Of a stretch of DNA of 64,000 bases, positions 55,788 through 63,833 are shown in pieces. The notes beneath the pieces are model-generated. The model did not search any database, had not been told where the DNA came from, and saw nothing but the letters and a program-made list of their open reading frames with translations. The stretch is from Promethearchaeati archaeon (lineage in GTDB: Archaea > Asgardarchaeota > Heimdallarchaeia > Heimdallarchaeales > Heimdallarchaeaceae), in the NCBI GenBank assembly GCA_013166775.1, contig JABLTJ010000007.1:124001-188000 (forward strand), written 5' to 3'. The translations under genes and the position numbers were made by a program. Each line of letters opens with the position of its first letter. Within the stretch, counting starts at the first letter, position 1.

Positions 55788-56141
55788 ATGAAACTAGCGT
55801 TTGTGATTAACGAAAAAAATCATATAAGAAAATGGGGAGTAAATAAAGAGCAGAAAAAACTCTCAATTATACTAACTTCTATTTCAATATCTTTCTCTGT
55901 AGCATTTATCATTCTATTTTCCCATGCTAATAGGAATCTTGCTACTGCTACTGTTACTGTTGGAGCCTTAACTTTAGCAAGTTGGTTTATTACTTTGAGT
56001 AAGGCTATTAGTTATTTTAAAATATGTGAATCTGATTCGATAAGCTACAATCTATATCTAGCTTTAATAATAGTAAGTGCAGTTTTTCTTGCTTTAGGAG
56101 GGATTCTCTTGTTTTTTGGAATTCTTTTATTTAATGATTAG
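55788..56141 (+). CDS. Small membrane protein, 117 residues
   Basis: I do not recognise this 117-residue protein. Three hydrophobic helices follow a basic N-terminus (MKLAFVINEKNHIRKWGV). The sequence is low in charged residues afterwards and ends in LLFFGILLFND. It is a single gene in the accessory region between repeat copies. Confidence 0.5.
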   Translation: MKLAFVINEKNHIRKWGVNKEQKKLSIILTSISISFSVAFIILFSHANRNLATATVTVGALTLASWFITLSKAISYFKICESDSISYNLYLALIIVSAVFLALGGILLFFGILLFND

Positions 56142-56362
56142 GTGATATCTTGGTTTGTCCTAACCTAAGTGGGAAAATGAAGGAAACAATCAAGATGAAA
56201 CAAACTAGTTTTGATAATGCTTTTCTCAAATATATCATTTAGAATCAATTGTTTTTGTTAATAAACTAATCGGTGGAATTTCAGAAGATTATGGAAAAAA
56301 AAAGTATGGAACCTTATGATATCTAAGAAAATCATAAGAAAAGAGTATTTCTCTCTAAGATG
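56142..56362. terminator. Convergent intergenic region with a strong hairpin
   Basis: This 221-base gap between convergent genes holds the stem CTTATGAT-atctaagaaa-ATCATAAG (56313-56338; eight perfect pairs). It is followed on the plus strand by AAAAGAGTATTTCTCTC. The hairpin is a probable bidirectional terminator. Nothing else protein-like or RNA-like stands out. Confidence 0.45.
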
Positions 56363-57361
56363 TCAAACAGATGCTAATCTAGGGAACAATTCTAAGGCAC
56401 CCTTTCGAGCTATAGTCCTCAATGTTTCTTCATCAAAATCATAGAAGGATTTCAAGTCCCTTAATACAAGAGTGCCCATCAACCTTGGAGCTGCACCTAA
56501 GTCTGTCCCTAGTACAATGTGAGACGGATCCAAGAGTTCCTTGAGGGTTCTCAGAGAGCTAGGAGCTGTTACAGCAGTTGTGTCATAATACATATTCTTC
56601 AAGAGTCGTAATCCTGTTGCTGGTCCCTGCTTTCGAATTATCAGGTCATAAAGTGATTGCAATATCTTAACTTTATCACGTTGTCGGTAATCCAATATAC
56701 TGATTCTCCAAGCAAGATATGGAACCGCTCCTCCTCCATGTGGAAGTATGAACCTGATTTTTGGATTCCTATGAAGTACTCCACTATATACCATATTCGC
56801 AACTGCTCGAGTAGTGTCAAAAGGCCACTCTATGAGGACAACTGGGATATCCGGTTTCCTCATTTCTGCGAATGGTGGATCATCAGGATGAATAAATACC
56901 ACTACCTTGCGTCGATTCAACTCTGTAAAGAATTCTTCAAGTTCTGGATCTCCTAAATACATCCCATCAGAATTTGATAGCAGAACCACACCATCAAGAT
57001 GAAGCTCATCCATTGCATACTCAAGCTCCTCAAATGCTCCATCTATGCTGGGTAGAGGTATAGATGCTAGCGCACCAAAACGAGTTGGATGTTTCCTTAT
57101 CATCTCTGCGAGAAAAGTGTTTGTTTTTCTGGCTAGATTTCGAAAGAACTCGTTGTCCTTGATGTGTAATCCAGAGGCGGGGATTGAAAGAATCGCTTTG
57201 TCAATTCCCAATTTGTCCATATCCTTCAGGCATTCCTCAGGATTGTATGTGGGAATAGGCACTCCTGAGAGCTCGGTTATACCTTTCTCTGCAAGGGTTT
57301 TTACATAAAAACTCGGCAGGAGATGATGATGTAAATCAATCCAATCGTAATCATTTGCCAT
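56363..57361 (-). CDS. Amidohydrolase 2 family (ACMSD-like) metal-dependent hydrolase
   Basis: This 332-residue TIM-barrel hydrolase or decarboxylase belongs to the amidohydrolase-2 family. The metal-binding motif is DLHHHLLPSFY (HxH), and a later His lies in FILPHGGGAVPYLAWR. The Asp near the C-terminus is in IVLGTDLGAA. Family members act on aromatic acids such as aminocarboxymuconate. Base composition and codon use differ from those of the neighbours: hand counts of three 60-base lines gave 27, 20 and 28 G/C, against 17 in a line of the nearby HEPN gene. Together with a divergent TetR gene this suggests a transferred catabolic cassette. Confidence 0.85.
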   Translation of the reverse strand: MANDYDWIDLHHHLLPSFYVKTLAEKGITELSGVPIPTYNPEECLKDMDKLGIDKAILSIPASGLHIKDNEFFRNLARKTNTFLAEMIRKHPTRFGALASIPLPSIDGAFEELEYAMDELHLDGVVLLSNSDGMYLGDPELEEFFTELNRRKVVVFIHPDDPPFAEMRKPDIPVVLIEWPFDTTRAVANMVYSGVLHRNPKIRFILPHGGGAVPYLAWRISILDYRQRDKVKILQSLYDLIIRKQGPATGLRLLKNMYYDTTAVTAPSSLRTLKELLDPSHIVLGTDLGAAPRLMGTLVLRDLKSFYDFDEETLRTIARKGALELFPRLASV

Positions 57362-57379
57362 TTTATTTCACTATATTTA

Positions 57380-57460
57380 TTCGATTTCGATTCGAATTCA
57401 TATTATTTTTGACATGGAGATTTATTAAGCTTTCGAATACGAAACGAATTCGAATCATTT
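57380..57460. promoter_or_regulatory. Paired TetR operators in the divergent promoter
   Basis: GATTCGAATTC (57389-57399) and its exact inverse GAATTCGAATC (57446-57456) are spaced about 57 bases centre to centre. The second is preceded by the palindrome TTTCG-aata-CGAAA (57431-57444), and the first overlaps a similar TTCGA..TCGAA. They lie between the starts of the amidohydrolase and the TetR gene and are the obvious sites for that regulator. Confidence 0.65.
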
Positions 57461-57491
57461 ATATTAGTAGCAAAACTTTACAATATCAGAG

Positions 57492-58103
57492 ATGAAAAAA
57501 TCTAAAGCAAAACAATCGATTGTTGAAACAGCTCAGAAGATGATTGAAAAGAAAGGTTACTTCAACCTAAATATCAATGAAGTAGCGTATATTGCAAAAG
57601 TGAGTGTAGGAACGCTTTATTATCATTTTCCAAAAGGGAAAGCTGACATCCTTGCTGAGATTATGTCACATAAGGTTGAGGGATTTGTAGAGGAGTTTAA
57701 TAAAGAATTAGGAGTAGAGAAAATACTCGAGAAGAGTATGAACCTTGAAGAAACTCTTCGCTGGTTCTTCAAGAAAATTATAGAACTTCGTAGAACAGAC
57801 CGATATTTTCTCACAGCTATTCAGAGTGAGATGTTAGCTGATCCAGATGAATACATGAAATTCGTTAAGAAATATCAAAATACAGATGGATTACAGCAAG
57901 CAATGGGGATACTATCTGAAGTTGTGATGAAAGCAGGAAAAACTCGAACTGATAGTTTAAACAAGGTAGTAGAAAAGCGAGAAACAATTCTAAGAGTGGT
58001 AGGACTCTTAATGAACTATCAGATTATCTTCCCTAGCTATTTTGGTGAAGATGATGAGTTTGTTAATCTAGCTTTGAGAATATTCTTTGAGATACTAAAT
58101 TAG
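57492..58103 (+). CDS. TetR-family transcription regulator
   Basis: This 203-residue repressor-type protein has the TetR N-terminal helix-turn-helix. ETAQKMIEKKGYFNLNINEV is followed by the recognition part IAKVSVGTLYYHFPKGKADI. The helical C-terminal ligand domain is not assignable. It is divergent from the amidohydrolase across 130 bases with matched inverted operators, so control of the hydrolase and of itself is likely. Its inducer may be the hydrolase substrate. Confidence 0.88.
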   Translation: MKKSKAKQSIVETAQKMIEKKGYFNLNINEVAYIAKVSVGTLYYHFPKGKADILAEIMSHKVEGFVEEFNKELGVEKILEKSMNLEETLRWFFKKIIELRRTDRYFLTAIQSEMLADPDEYMKFVKKYQNTDGLQQAMGILSEVVMKAGKTRTDSLNKVVEKRETILRVVGLLMNYQIIFPSYFGEDDEFVNLALRIFFEILN

Positions 58104-58141
58104 AGAACGAACACACCAAGCTAAATGCACAATCTTCGTTA

Positions 58142-58231
58142 AGTGTAGCTACTCCAGATATCTGTATCTGTATAATTATCAATTTTTCTAAATCTAAGAA
58201 TGTTATTCAAAAAATCTTAAAGAACGAGTAA
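58142..58231 (+). pseudogene. hppA: Relic of the 3' end of a second hppA gene
   Basis: Thirty codons ending in TAA match the hppA C-terminus in register. SVATPDIC-ICII here stands against SVAALAIC-LWIV in hppA, then SKSKNVIQKILKNE against VRSKNIIQKLLKKE. At the DNA level the two have drifted, with third-base and conservative changes, but the stop codon and terminator that follow are shared. There is no start codon or upstream homology, so it is not a gene. It begins about 40 bases after the TetR stop. Confidence 0.65.
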
Positions 58232-58262
58232 TCTTACTCTCTTCTTATTTTTCTTTTATTTT
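58204..58262 (+). repeat. hppA-tail repeat, copy 3
   Basis: It contains ATTCAAAAAATCTTAAAGAA, then CGAGTAA and the hairpin GAGTA-atct-TACTC (58226-58239) with a CTTCTTATTTTTC tail. Over about 38 bases it is nearly identical to copy 4. The coding part overlaps the hppA relic. It can act as the terminator of the TetR gene region. Confidence 0.65.
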
Positions 58263-58388
58263 TTGCTTCAAAATTGGAAGTTCATATGATTTTCACATTA
58301 GCTTGTAATTTAGAAGATCAGAGTTCTTTTCTTTTTCTAACTAAATAGAAACCATTATGTATGATTATTTTATTCTTTTCACAAGAAT

Positions 58389-58829
58389 ATGACAAATATT
58401 AACCAAGAGAAACATATCACAGTATTTAATGAGACTTTAAAGCACCAGATGACACCTTTATTTAATGATTATGGTGTATCTTTTGCATATCTTAGTGGAT
58501 CGTATGCTAGAGGTCAGCAAAGTGTGCTTAGTGATATAGATATTTTTGTTTCTTTACCGTTTCTTAATACCATAACTACAGAAGAACTGCTTAATCTTAT
58601 GAGTGATTTTTCAAGAAAAGCTAGTGAAGTTACAAAGCTGGAAAAGATAGAAATCAGTATTCTAGAACGTATTCCTTTACATGTTCAATTTCAAGCAATC
58701 AAAGAAGGTATCTTACTCTTTGAAGAATCTCAAGATAGAAGAATTATGTATATAGAAAATCTCTTGAAATTTTATTATGATCATAAAATCTGGTATCAAA
58801 ATTATCTAAATCAAGCAGTTGAAGGGTGA
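58389..58829 (+). CDS. mntA: MntA-type minimal nucleotidyltransferase (antitoxin)
   Basis: This 146-residue nucleotidyltransferase of the DNA polymerase-beta fold has the motif GSYARG (residues 37-42), with DID at 49-51 (GSx10DxD form). In type VII toxin-antitoxin systems MntA adds AMP to a tyrosine of the HEPN toxin and so inactivates it. The following HEPN gene overlaps its end by 11 bases, as in known mntA-hepT pairs. The start is ATG at 58389. Confidence 0.85.
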   Translation: MTNINQEKHITVFNETLKHQMTPLFNDYGVSFAYLSGSYARGQQSVLSDIDIFVSLPFLNTITTEELLNLMSDFSRKASEVTKLEKIEISILERIPLHVQFQAIKEGILLFEESQDRRIMYIENLLKFYYDHKIWYQNYLNQAVEG

Positions 58830-59256
58830 AACATTGACAGTCAATTCTAATTTGCTTAAAGAAAAATTAGCTTATAGTAAAAAATACATTGAGAGGCTTA
58901 GAAAAATAATTGAAGTCTCTAAGGAAGAGTTTTTAGAAGATTTTTCACTTCAATTGCAATCTGAAAGGATTTTTGAAGTTATCTCACAATTAATGTTAGA
59001 TATTTGTACACATATCGTAGCTCATTCAAGTGAAACTCCTCCATCAACATATTCTGATTGCATTAAGAAACTAGTTAACATCGGTGTCATCGGAGAGGAT
59101 GAATCAGATGATTTCATTAAAATTGTAAAAATGAGAAATTTACTAGTTCATCAGTATGGAATAGTTGATCCAGAAATTCTTTTTGAGAGTTTAAAGTTGA
59201 TAGATTCTGATTTTTCAAGATTCAAAGAAAAAATACTCTCATGGTTACAGAATTAA
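58819..59256 (+). CDS. hepT: HepT-type HEPN toxin (RNase)
   Basis: This 145-residue HEPN-domain protein is helical, with the RNase motif RNLLVHQY near the end (R106, H111, Tyr113; the Rx4HxY form). The Tyr is the residue modified by MntA in studied systems. It starts with TTG at 58819 or at 58834; no ATG is near. The pair is complete and the catalytic residues of both partners are intact, so the system could be active. HepT is expected to cut RNA when free. Confidence 0.85.
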   Translation: MKGETLTVNSNLLKEKLAYSKKYIERLRKIIEVSKEEFLEDFSLQLQSERIFEVISQLMLDICTHIVAHSSETPPSTYSDCIKKLVNIGVIGEDESDDFIKIVKMRNLLVHQYGIVDPEILFESLKLIDSDFSRFKEKILSWLQN

Positions 59257-59351
59257 TAACAATTTAAAAAACAAGATTTTAACCTACAAATTTCACAATT
59301 CAGAGAGTCTAGAGCTTGAGAATATTAATAGAATCTAATCAATAGTTTAAA

Positions 59352-59404
59352 TAAAAATCTTAAAGAAAGAGTAATCTTACTCTCTTCTTATTTTCTTTTC
59401 TTTT
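59352..59404 (+). repeat. hppA-tail repeat, copy 4
   Basis: It reads AAAAATCTTAAAGAAAGAGT followed by AATCTTACTCTCTTCTTATTTTC. The hairpin AGAGTAA-tc-TTACTCT (59368-59383) has seven perfect pairs. The frame IKILKKE-stop of the hppA end is still readable. It begins about 95 bases after the HepT stop and overlaps the 3' end of the convergent broken peptidase. Confidence 0.65.
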
Positions 59405-60703
59405 TGATCATTATAACTAAATTACACATTAATAATAATGTTGTAGCAATTGTAAGAATTGTATAGCTATTTGTTCGTGCAGGTTTTTGATGTTCTGGAA
59501 CAATTGAGAGATTTAGTAAACTGAATGGACTTGCTGAAAAACTGCTAGGTGCGAAAGTTATTCCTTCTTTGAGTAAGCTAGTTATAACATAAGCTTCATC
59601 AATATTCTGTCCAGTGCAGTGTAAGTATTCCTTTGATCCAGTACCAAGAAGTATTAATTGTTCAACAGTCCACCCATTTTCATCATGAATAATTATTATA
59701 GTCCCTAAGGATCTAGTTGAAATTTCTGGTGTTTCTACTATCAGAGTAAACTCATTTAGTAAATAATATAATTCTTTTAATTCAACATCATAAAATCGGT
59801 GCTTTATATCAGTGAAAGTTTTCGGATATCTGGTTACAGTTCGATGTCTAAAGATTTGAAAGTCTGCATTTACGAAACCATATAAGTTATCATAGATGCC
59901 TAGCTCATCTAAAGAACAAGCTGTGATAATATCTAGGAACAACTCATTGAAACTGATATTATATCCGTGATTTAAAAGAGAGTTTTCTATAGCTTTAGGG
60001 CCTTGCATAGAATCATTAGGAATCATATCTTTAATAACTTCTATTCCATATTTTTCAGATATATACAAAAGAACAGATAGGATATACCATAACTGGCATA
60101 GGCTTCGAAATCTTCATCAAAGAATATTAATGATACTGTTGGAAAAGTGTAGTAGTAAGTTGTTGACATTGTTGTATTTACTGTCATATCACCACGTAGA
60201 AATGAAGAATTCGACAAATAACCAGCAAAATATTTTGAGAATTCTGCTAATCCTTCACTTACGAATGTTGGTTCATACTGATCTTGATTAAACAGAAAAA
60301 GGTGATTGGTTTCATGACACACATCCCCAATAATATAATAGATACCAGCTAAGGAGTAAACATAAACCATTTCTCTGTTATTGGAGTATGGACTACCACC
60401 AATTTCATTGGTAGGTGAGTAATAAGCTCCTCCTGCTTCTGCTAAAAATACAGTAATTCTAGGATCTCCGTCTATATCACCTAGCGTTCCACTTGGATCT
60501 CCATCAACTCATAGTTTTTAGGATAGATAGTTGAATCGAATTCATCTCTAATAATGTTACATCTTTTGATTGCTTGATCTTGACCTAAAGTTGTAATCGA
60601 TTTGTTCTCCATATAGATATACTCATGTACACCAACAGAGAGCAAAGTTGCTCTAACTTGTTTGTATTGGCTTGTTGAACAATTTTTCTTGATCTCAAAA
60701 TTT
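59388..60703 (-). pseudogene. Frameshifted secreted metallopeptidase with C-terminal anchor
   Basis: Three minus-strand reading frames follow one another. The first (from about 60703) has SQYKQVRATLLSVGVHEYIY and runs to KNYELM. The second has DGDPSGTLGDIDGDPRITVF and continues through the zinc motif VCHETNHLFLF (HETNH) to ASYGISYLFF. The third takes over with YISEKYGIEVIKDMI and ends in a transmembrane helix, TILTIATTLLLMCNLVIMI, with KKKRK. Signal peptide and start codon are missing; a TAA stands just before the first frame. The intact protein would be a membrane-anchored M6/gluzincin-like peptidase of about 430 residues. At least two frameshifts and an N-terminal loss are needed. Confidence 0.65.
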
Positions 60704-60710
60704 TATTTGC

Positions 60711-62690
60711 TTAATAACTTTTTTTAGCTTTTTTTCTTATTAGTTTGGAAATCAAGGTTATTGCTATAAATCCAGTTATAATAGTTCCAATAAAATCTCC
60801 TAAACTTGAACCAACTCTGAGATCTTTTTGTTTGTAACCTGCAGCTTCCATCCATTGCCATGCTAAATCTAAGTTGTATTGGTATCTCTTAACGTCCCAA
60901 TTGTAGTAGGCACCAAAACTTGGAGCTAAGCAGCTATGAGAGATTAAATATCTACCTTCATTACATACTTGATTTATTTCTTCTCTATCAATAGCATAAC
61001 ATATTGCTTTCCTTACTGCACATGCTTTAGTATAGTTCGTTTTTCCTCTCTCTTCAATCCAAATAGAATTATTCAAACCTCCAATGAAATCTCGTTGGAG
61101 GTTGAAAGCAAGCAAACTCATATGATTCATTAAGGTTGATTGAATTTCATAGGGACATACCATCATACATGCATCTTTGATTTCTGAAATGAAATTTGTA
61201 ATATCATGATAATCTAATTTTCCCATTTTCATGTATTCAAATTGTTCATCCAATGTTCCTTTTATGTGAATATTGAAATCTTCTACAAAAGGTTCTAATC
61301 CTTCACTCCCATCAATTGCTCCTACTCCAAACCAATAAGGACTTCTCTTTAATTGAGCAAGCAGACGATGACCTTCCACACCCCATTCAAACTCCTCAAC
61401 ATAATAATTCATATATTTCCCACAACCAAAACCATAACGCAGAAATAAATTCCATTCAGGAGTCATATCTATACCCTCATATAATCCTACACATTTTATA
61501 CCACCATTTGTAAATGAAATCTCATTTTCTGTTGAATTTAGGAAAAATTCAGGAATTAAAGGTATATCAAATTTATACCAAAAATCAGCAAAAATATCTT
61601 TCTCTGGAGTTTCTGGAAATCTGTCTATAATAACATGAAAATCAAGTTCATTAACTTCATCAACATAACAATCAGATAACCAATTATCTCTATGGTTGGT
61701 TATATGATAAAAGTCAGTAAGTGGATTATCCATTGTTAATAAGGTAAAGACTGCATCCTTAGCTGTTACTTTTTGGTTAGTACCTGTACTGTTAGTTCCT
61801 TGTAAACCAGTCATTATAGGGAGATTCTCTATTGGAACTGTTGTATCGTTATTTTCTGTGATATTATAGGATGGGTTCCAAAAAATATTATCTCTTAATG
61901 AGAATTTGAAGTGAGTGTTATCAATCATCTCCCAATCTCGAATTAATCCTGTTTTCAAAGGAATTAAATCTGGCCCGATTTGCATTAAAGGTTCATTGAT
62001 TAAACTATGTCCATACCCACCAACATATTTATCTAAGCTAAATTTATCAGTTACTGCAACATTAAATTCATCTAAACTTTCTTGACCTTCATGAAGGCCA
62101 TCAAAACTCATATATGGCAAACAATCAAATAAACCATAAGATGCATCGAAACCTCTTGTATTCGGCCATACTGCTTCATGAGTTCTCATTGTAAATAAAG
62201 GTACAACTGGTAAAATATAATCCATTACTAGATTTTGCCATTTATGATACAATTGTACTCTTTCTTCAAAATCAAACAATATTTCTCCTTCTAATAACAT
62301 CCTTTCACTTTCATTTTGATAAGGGATAGATCTATCTAATTTTACTAGATTAATCCAGGAAGATGTATAGTTGGCAGAAGTTAGATAGCATTCTCTAATA
62401 TCAAGGAAATCATCGTAGGATTTACACTCAAAAAGAAACATATCCCATTCATCAAAATCCCATGGGTGCCTTAGTCCGCAACAACCCGCAGTGCTCTTAA
62501 TTTCCACATTTATACCTATTTCTTTAAGAAATTGGCTAATAAGATTAGCTTCTTCAGTAAGAGAACCCCATGGATGTCTATATAATTCCAAAGTAAAGAA
62601 ATAGTTTCTAACTGGTTCTGTATCTGCGTTAATCAGAATTGTAGATGCAACTAGAACAATTAAGAGCAATCCTACTTTCTTACATTCCAT
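60711..62690 (-). CDS. Membrane-anchored peptide/solute-binding protein (family 5), apparently circularly permuted
   Basis: This 659-residue extracellular binding protein has a signal peptide (KKVGLLLIVLVASTILI) and a C-terminal helix with KLIRKKAKKSY. It is related to the Dpp/Opp-type family 5. The usual second part comes first: LISQFLKEIGINVEIKST, then WDMFLFE, and EERVQLYHKWQNLVMDYILP with VPLFTM. The usual first part follows: LIRDWEMIDNTHFKFSLRDN, TAKDAVFTL, later RKAICYAIDREEINQV and WMEAAGYK, after which the chain ends. In ordinary members GY is followed by the LKEIGI part. No permease or ATPase genes are adjacent. Confidence 0.72.
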   Translation of the reverse strand: MECKKVGLLLIVLVASTILINADTEPVRNYFFTLELYRHPWGSLTEEANLISQFLKEIGINVEIKSTAGCCGLRHPWDFDEWDMFLFECKSYDDFLDIRECYLTSANYTSSWINLVKLDRSIPYQNESERMLLEGEILFDFEERVQLYHKWQNLVMDYILPVVPLFTMRTHEAVWPNTRGFDASYGLFDCLPYMSFDGLHEGQESLDEFNVAVTDKFSLDKYVGGYGHSLINEPLMQIGPDLIPLKTGLIRDWEMIDNTHFKFSLRDNIFWNPSYNITENNDTTVPIENLPIMTGLQGTNSTGTNQKVTAKDAVFTLLTMDNPLTDFYHITNHRDNWLSDCYVDEVNELDFHVIIDRFPETPEKDIFADFWYKFDIPLIPEFFLNSTENEISFTNGGIKCVGLYEGIDMTPEWNLFLRYGFGCGKYMNYYVEEFEWGVEGHRLLAQLKRSPYWFGVGAIDGSEGLEPFVEDFNIHIKGTLDEQFEYMKMGKLDYHDITNFISEIKDACMMVCPYEIQSTLMNHMSLLAFNLQRDFIGGLNNSIWIEERGKTNYTKACAVRKAICYAIDREEINQVCNEGRYLISHSCLAPSFGAYYNWDVKRYQYNLDLAWQWMEAAGYKQKDLRVGSSLGDFIGTIITGFIAITLISKLIRKKAKKSY

Positions 62691-62783
62691 ACTCTCACTT
62701 TCAAACCACAGAATTGAATAAACGGAAGCAGAAGTAGTTATAAGCTTTTAGGCGGATTATGCACGATAAGTAATTAAACTCCA

Positions 62784-63743
62784 CTATCTTTGGATTTTTA
62801 TCTCAAATTGTTTTAGTGATTCAGGTAATCCATCGTTTTTTGCTACTTTAATAAACTCTGTACCAATTATTCCTGCTAATAATTGTCTATCTTCATCTGC
62901 AGTATTCATGAAGAGAAATCTTCCTCTAGGTATCTCCTTAGCATAGTTGTAATAATCCAATCTGGGATGATATCTGTCTAATGGTCCTGTATTTATGAAT
63001 ATTTCATTTTTGATTTTCTTCAAATCTTCAAAAATGTTGAACCTATTATTTTCAAGTGTGCATCTTTTGAATTTCCAAGGTTCTAAACCTCGAGCAAATT
63101 CAATCATTCTTCTTCTATTAATTTTGTTTTTCATTCCAGCTGTAAAGATGTAAGCTATAGGTATTCTTATGGCATTAAGTAGGAACATTGGAACAATTCT
63201 AAGAAGCACATCATTGATTGACTTATCCCATATCCATTTGACTATAGGACCATGAACGAAAGTGGTTGGAGGGTCAAAATACTTATTGATTAAACCATCA
63301 AGAATAACTGCACCTCCATAACTAGAACTCGCTAGAACATAATCTTTGTTAGCAAGTCCAAGATTTTTTATTTCTACACCTACATCATAAGCAGTTCTAT
63401 TTATCGTCATGGTTGTTTGTCTTGTTCTTTTGATTTTACTAGATCTCTTTTCTCTTGTCTCTAAGTAATAATATTCTCCAAAATCTTGATGAGGAATATG
63501 AAAATCTACCCAGATACTAGGTGCTGCAACATAGCCTGGGATGAAAACGATTGGTCTTTTCGTTGTCTGTTTCTCAGGTTTATGATGAAAAACTCTCAGC
63601 TCTCCATCGTCAATTGGCACATATTGAATTTCACTCGCTCCTTCTTCTAGAAAAGTTGGAACATCTCTTCTACCCTTATCTAGCAGCTCTTTTATAGCTT
63701 TTCTCTGTCCTTTAGTGAGTACAAACATATCTTCGTTATTCAT
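62784..63743 (-). CDS. Alpha/beta hydrolase
   Basis: This 319-residue alpha/beta-hydrolase-fold protein has PIVFIPGYVAAPSIW with the oxyanion region and a nucleophile elbow ASSSYGGAVI (SxSxGG). Asp candidates are in NTGPLDRYHP, and the catalytic His cannot be placed with confidence. The N-terminal 60 residues are hydrophilic. The elbow lacks the first Gly of GxSxG, so activity is likely but not sure. A role in lipid or ester hydrolysis is the most that can be said. Confidence 0.75.
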   Translation of the reverse strand: MNNEDMFVLTKGQRKAIKELLDKGRRDVPTFLEEGASEIQYVPIDDGELRVFHHKPEKQTTKRPIVFIPGYVAAPSIWVDFHIPHQDFGEYYYLETREKRSSKIKRTRQTTMTINRTAYDVGVEIKNLGLANKDYVLASSSYGGAVILDGLINKYFDPPTTFVHGPIVKWIWDKSINDVLLRIVPMFLLNAIRIPIAYIFTAGMKNKINRRRMIEFARGLEPWKFKRCTLENNRFNIFEDLKKIKNEIFINTGPLDRYHPRLDYYNYAKEIPRGRFLFMNTADEDRQLLAGIIGTEFIKVAKNDGLPESLKQFEIKIQR

Positions 63744-63833
63744 TTTTTAACCACAATTAGATGAATGAATTCGAAATTAGAAAACATACGTTATTTTTAG
63801 ACATTCTTTAGAAGCAGTAGATTTATAGATTCT

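Noticed and set aside
57389..57456. Inverted 11-base repeats as transposon ends
   Set aside because: They enclose only promoter DNA between divergent genes and are themselves palindromic, which fits operators.
52279..59404. The repeat copies as att sites of an integrated virus
   Set aside because: No integrase, capsid, packaging or replication genes lie between them, and the copies differ in ways that look like old coding drift; kept only as a hypothesis.
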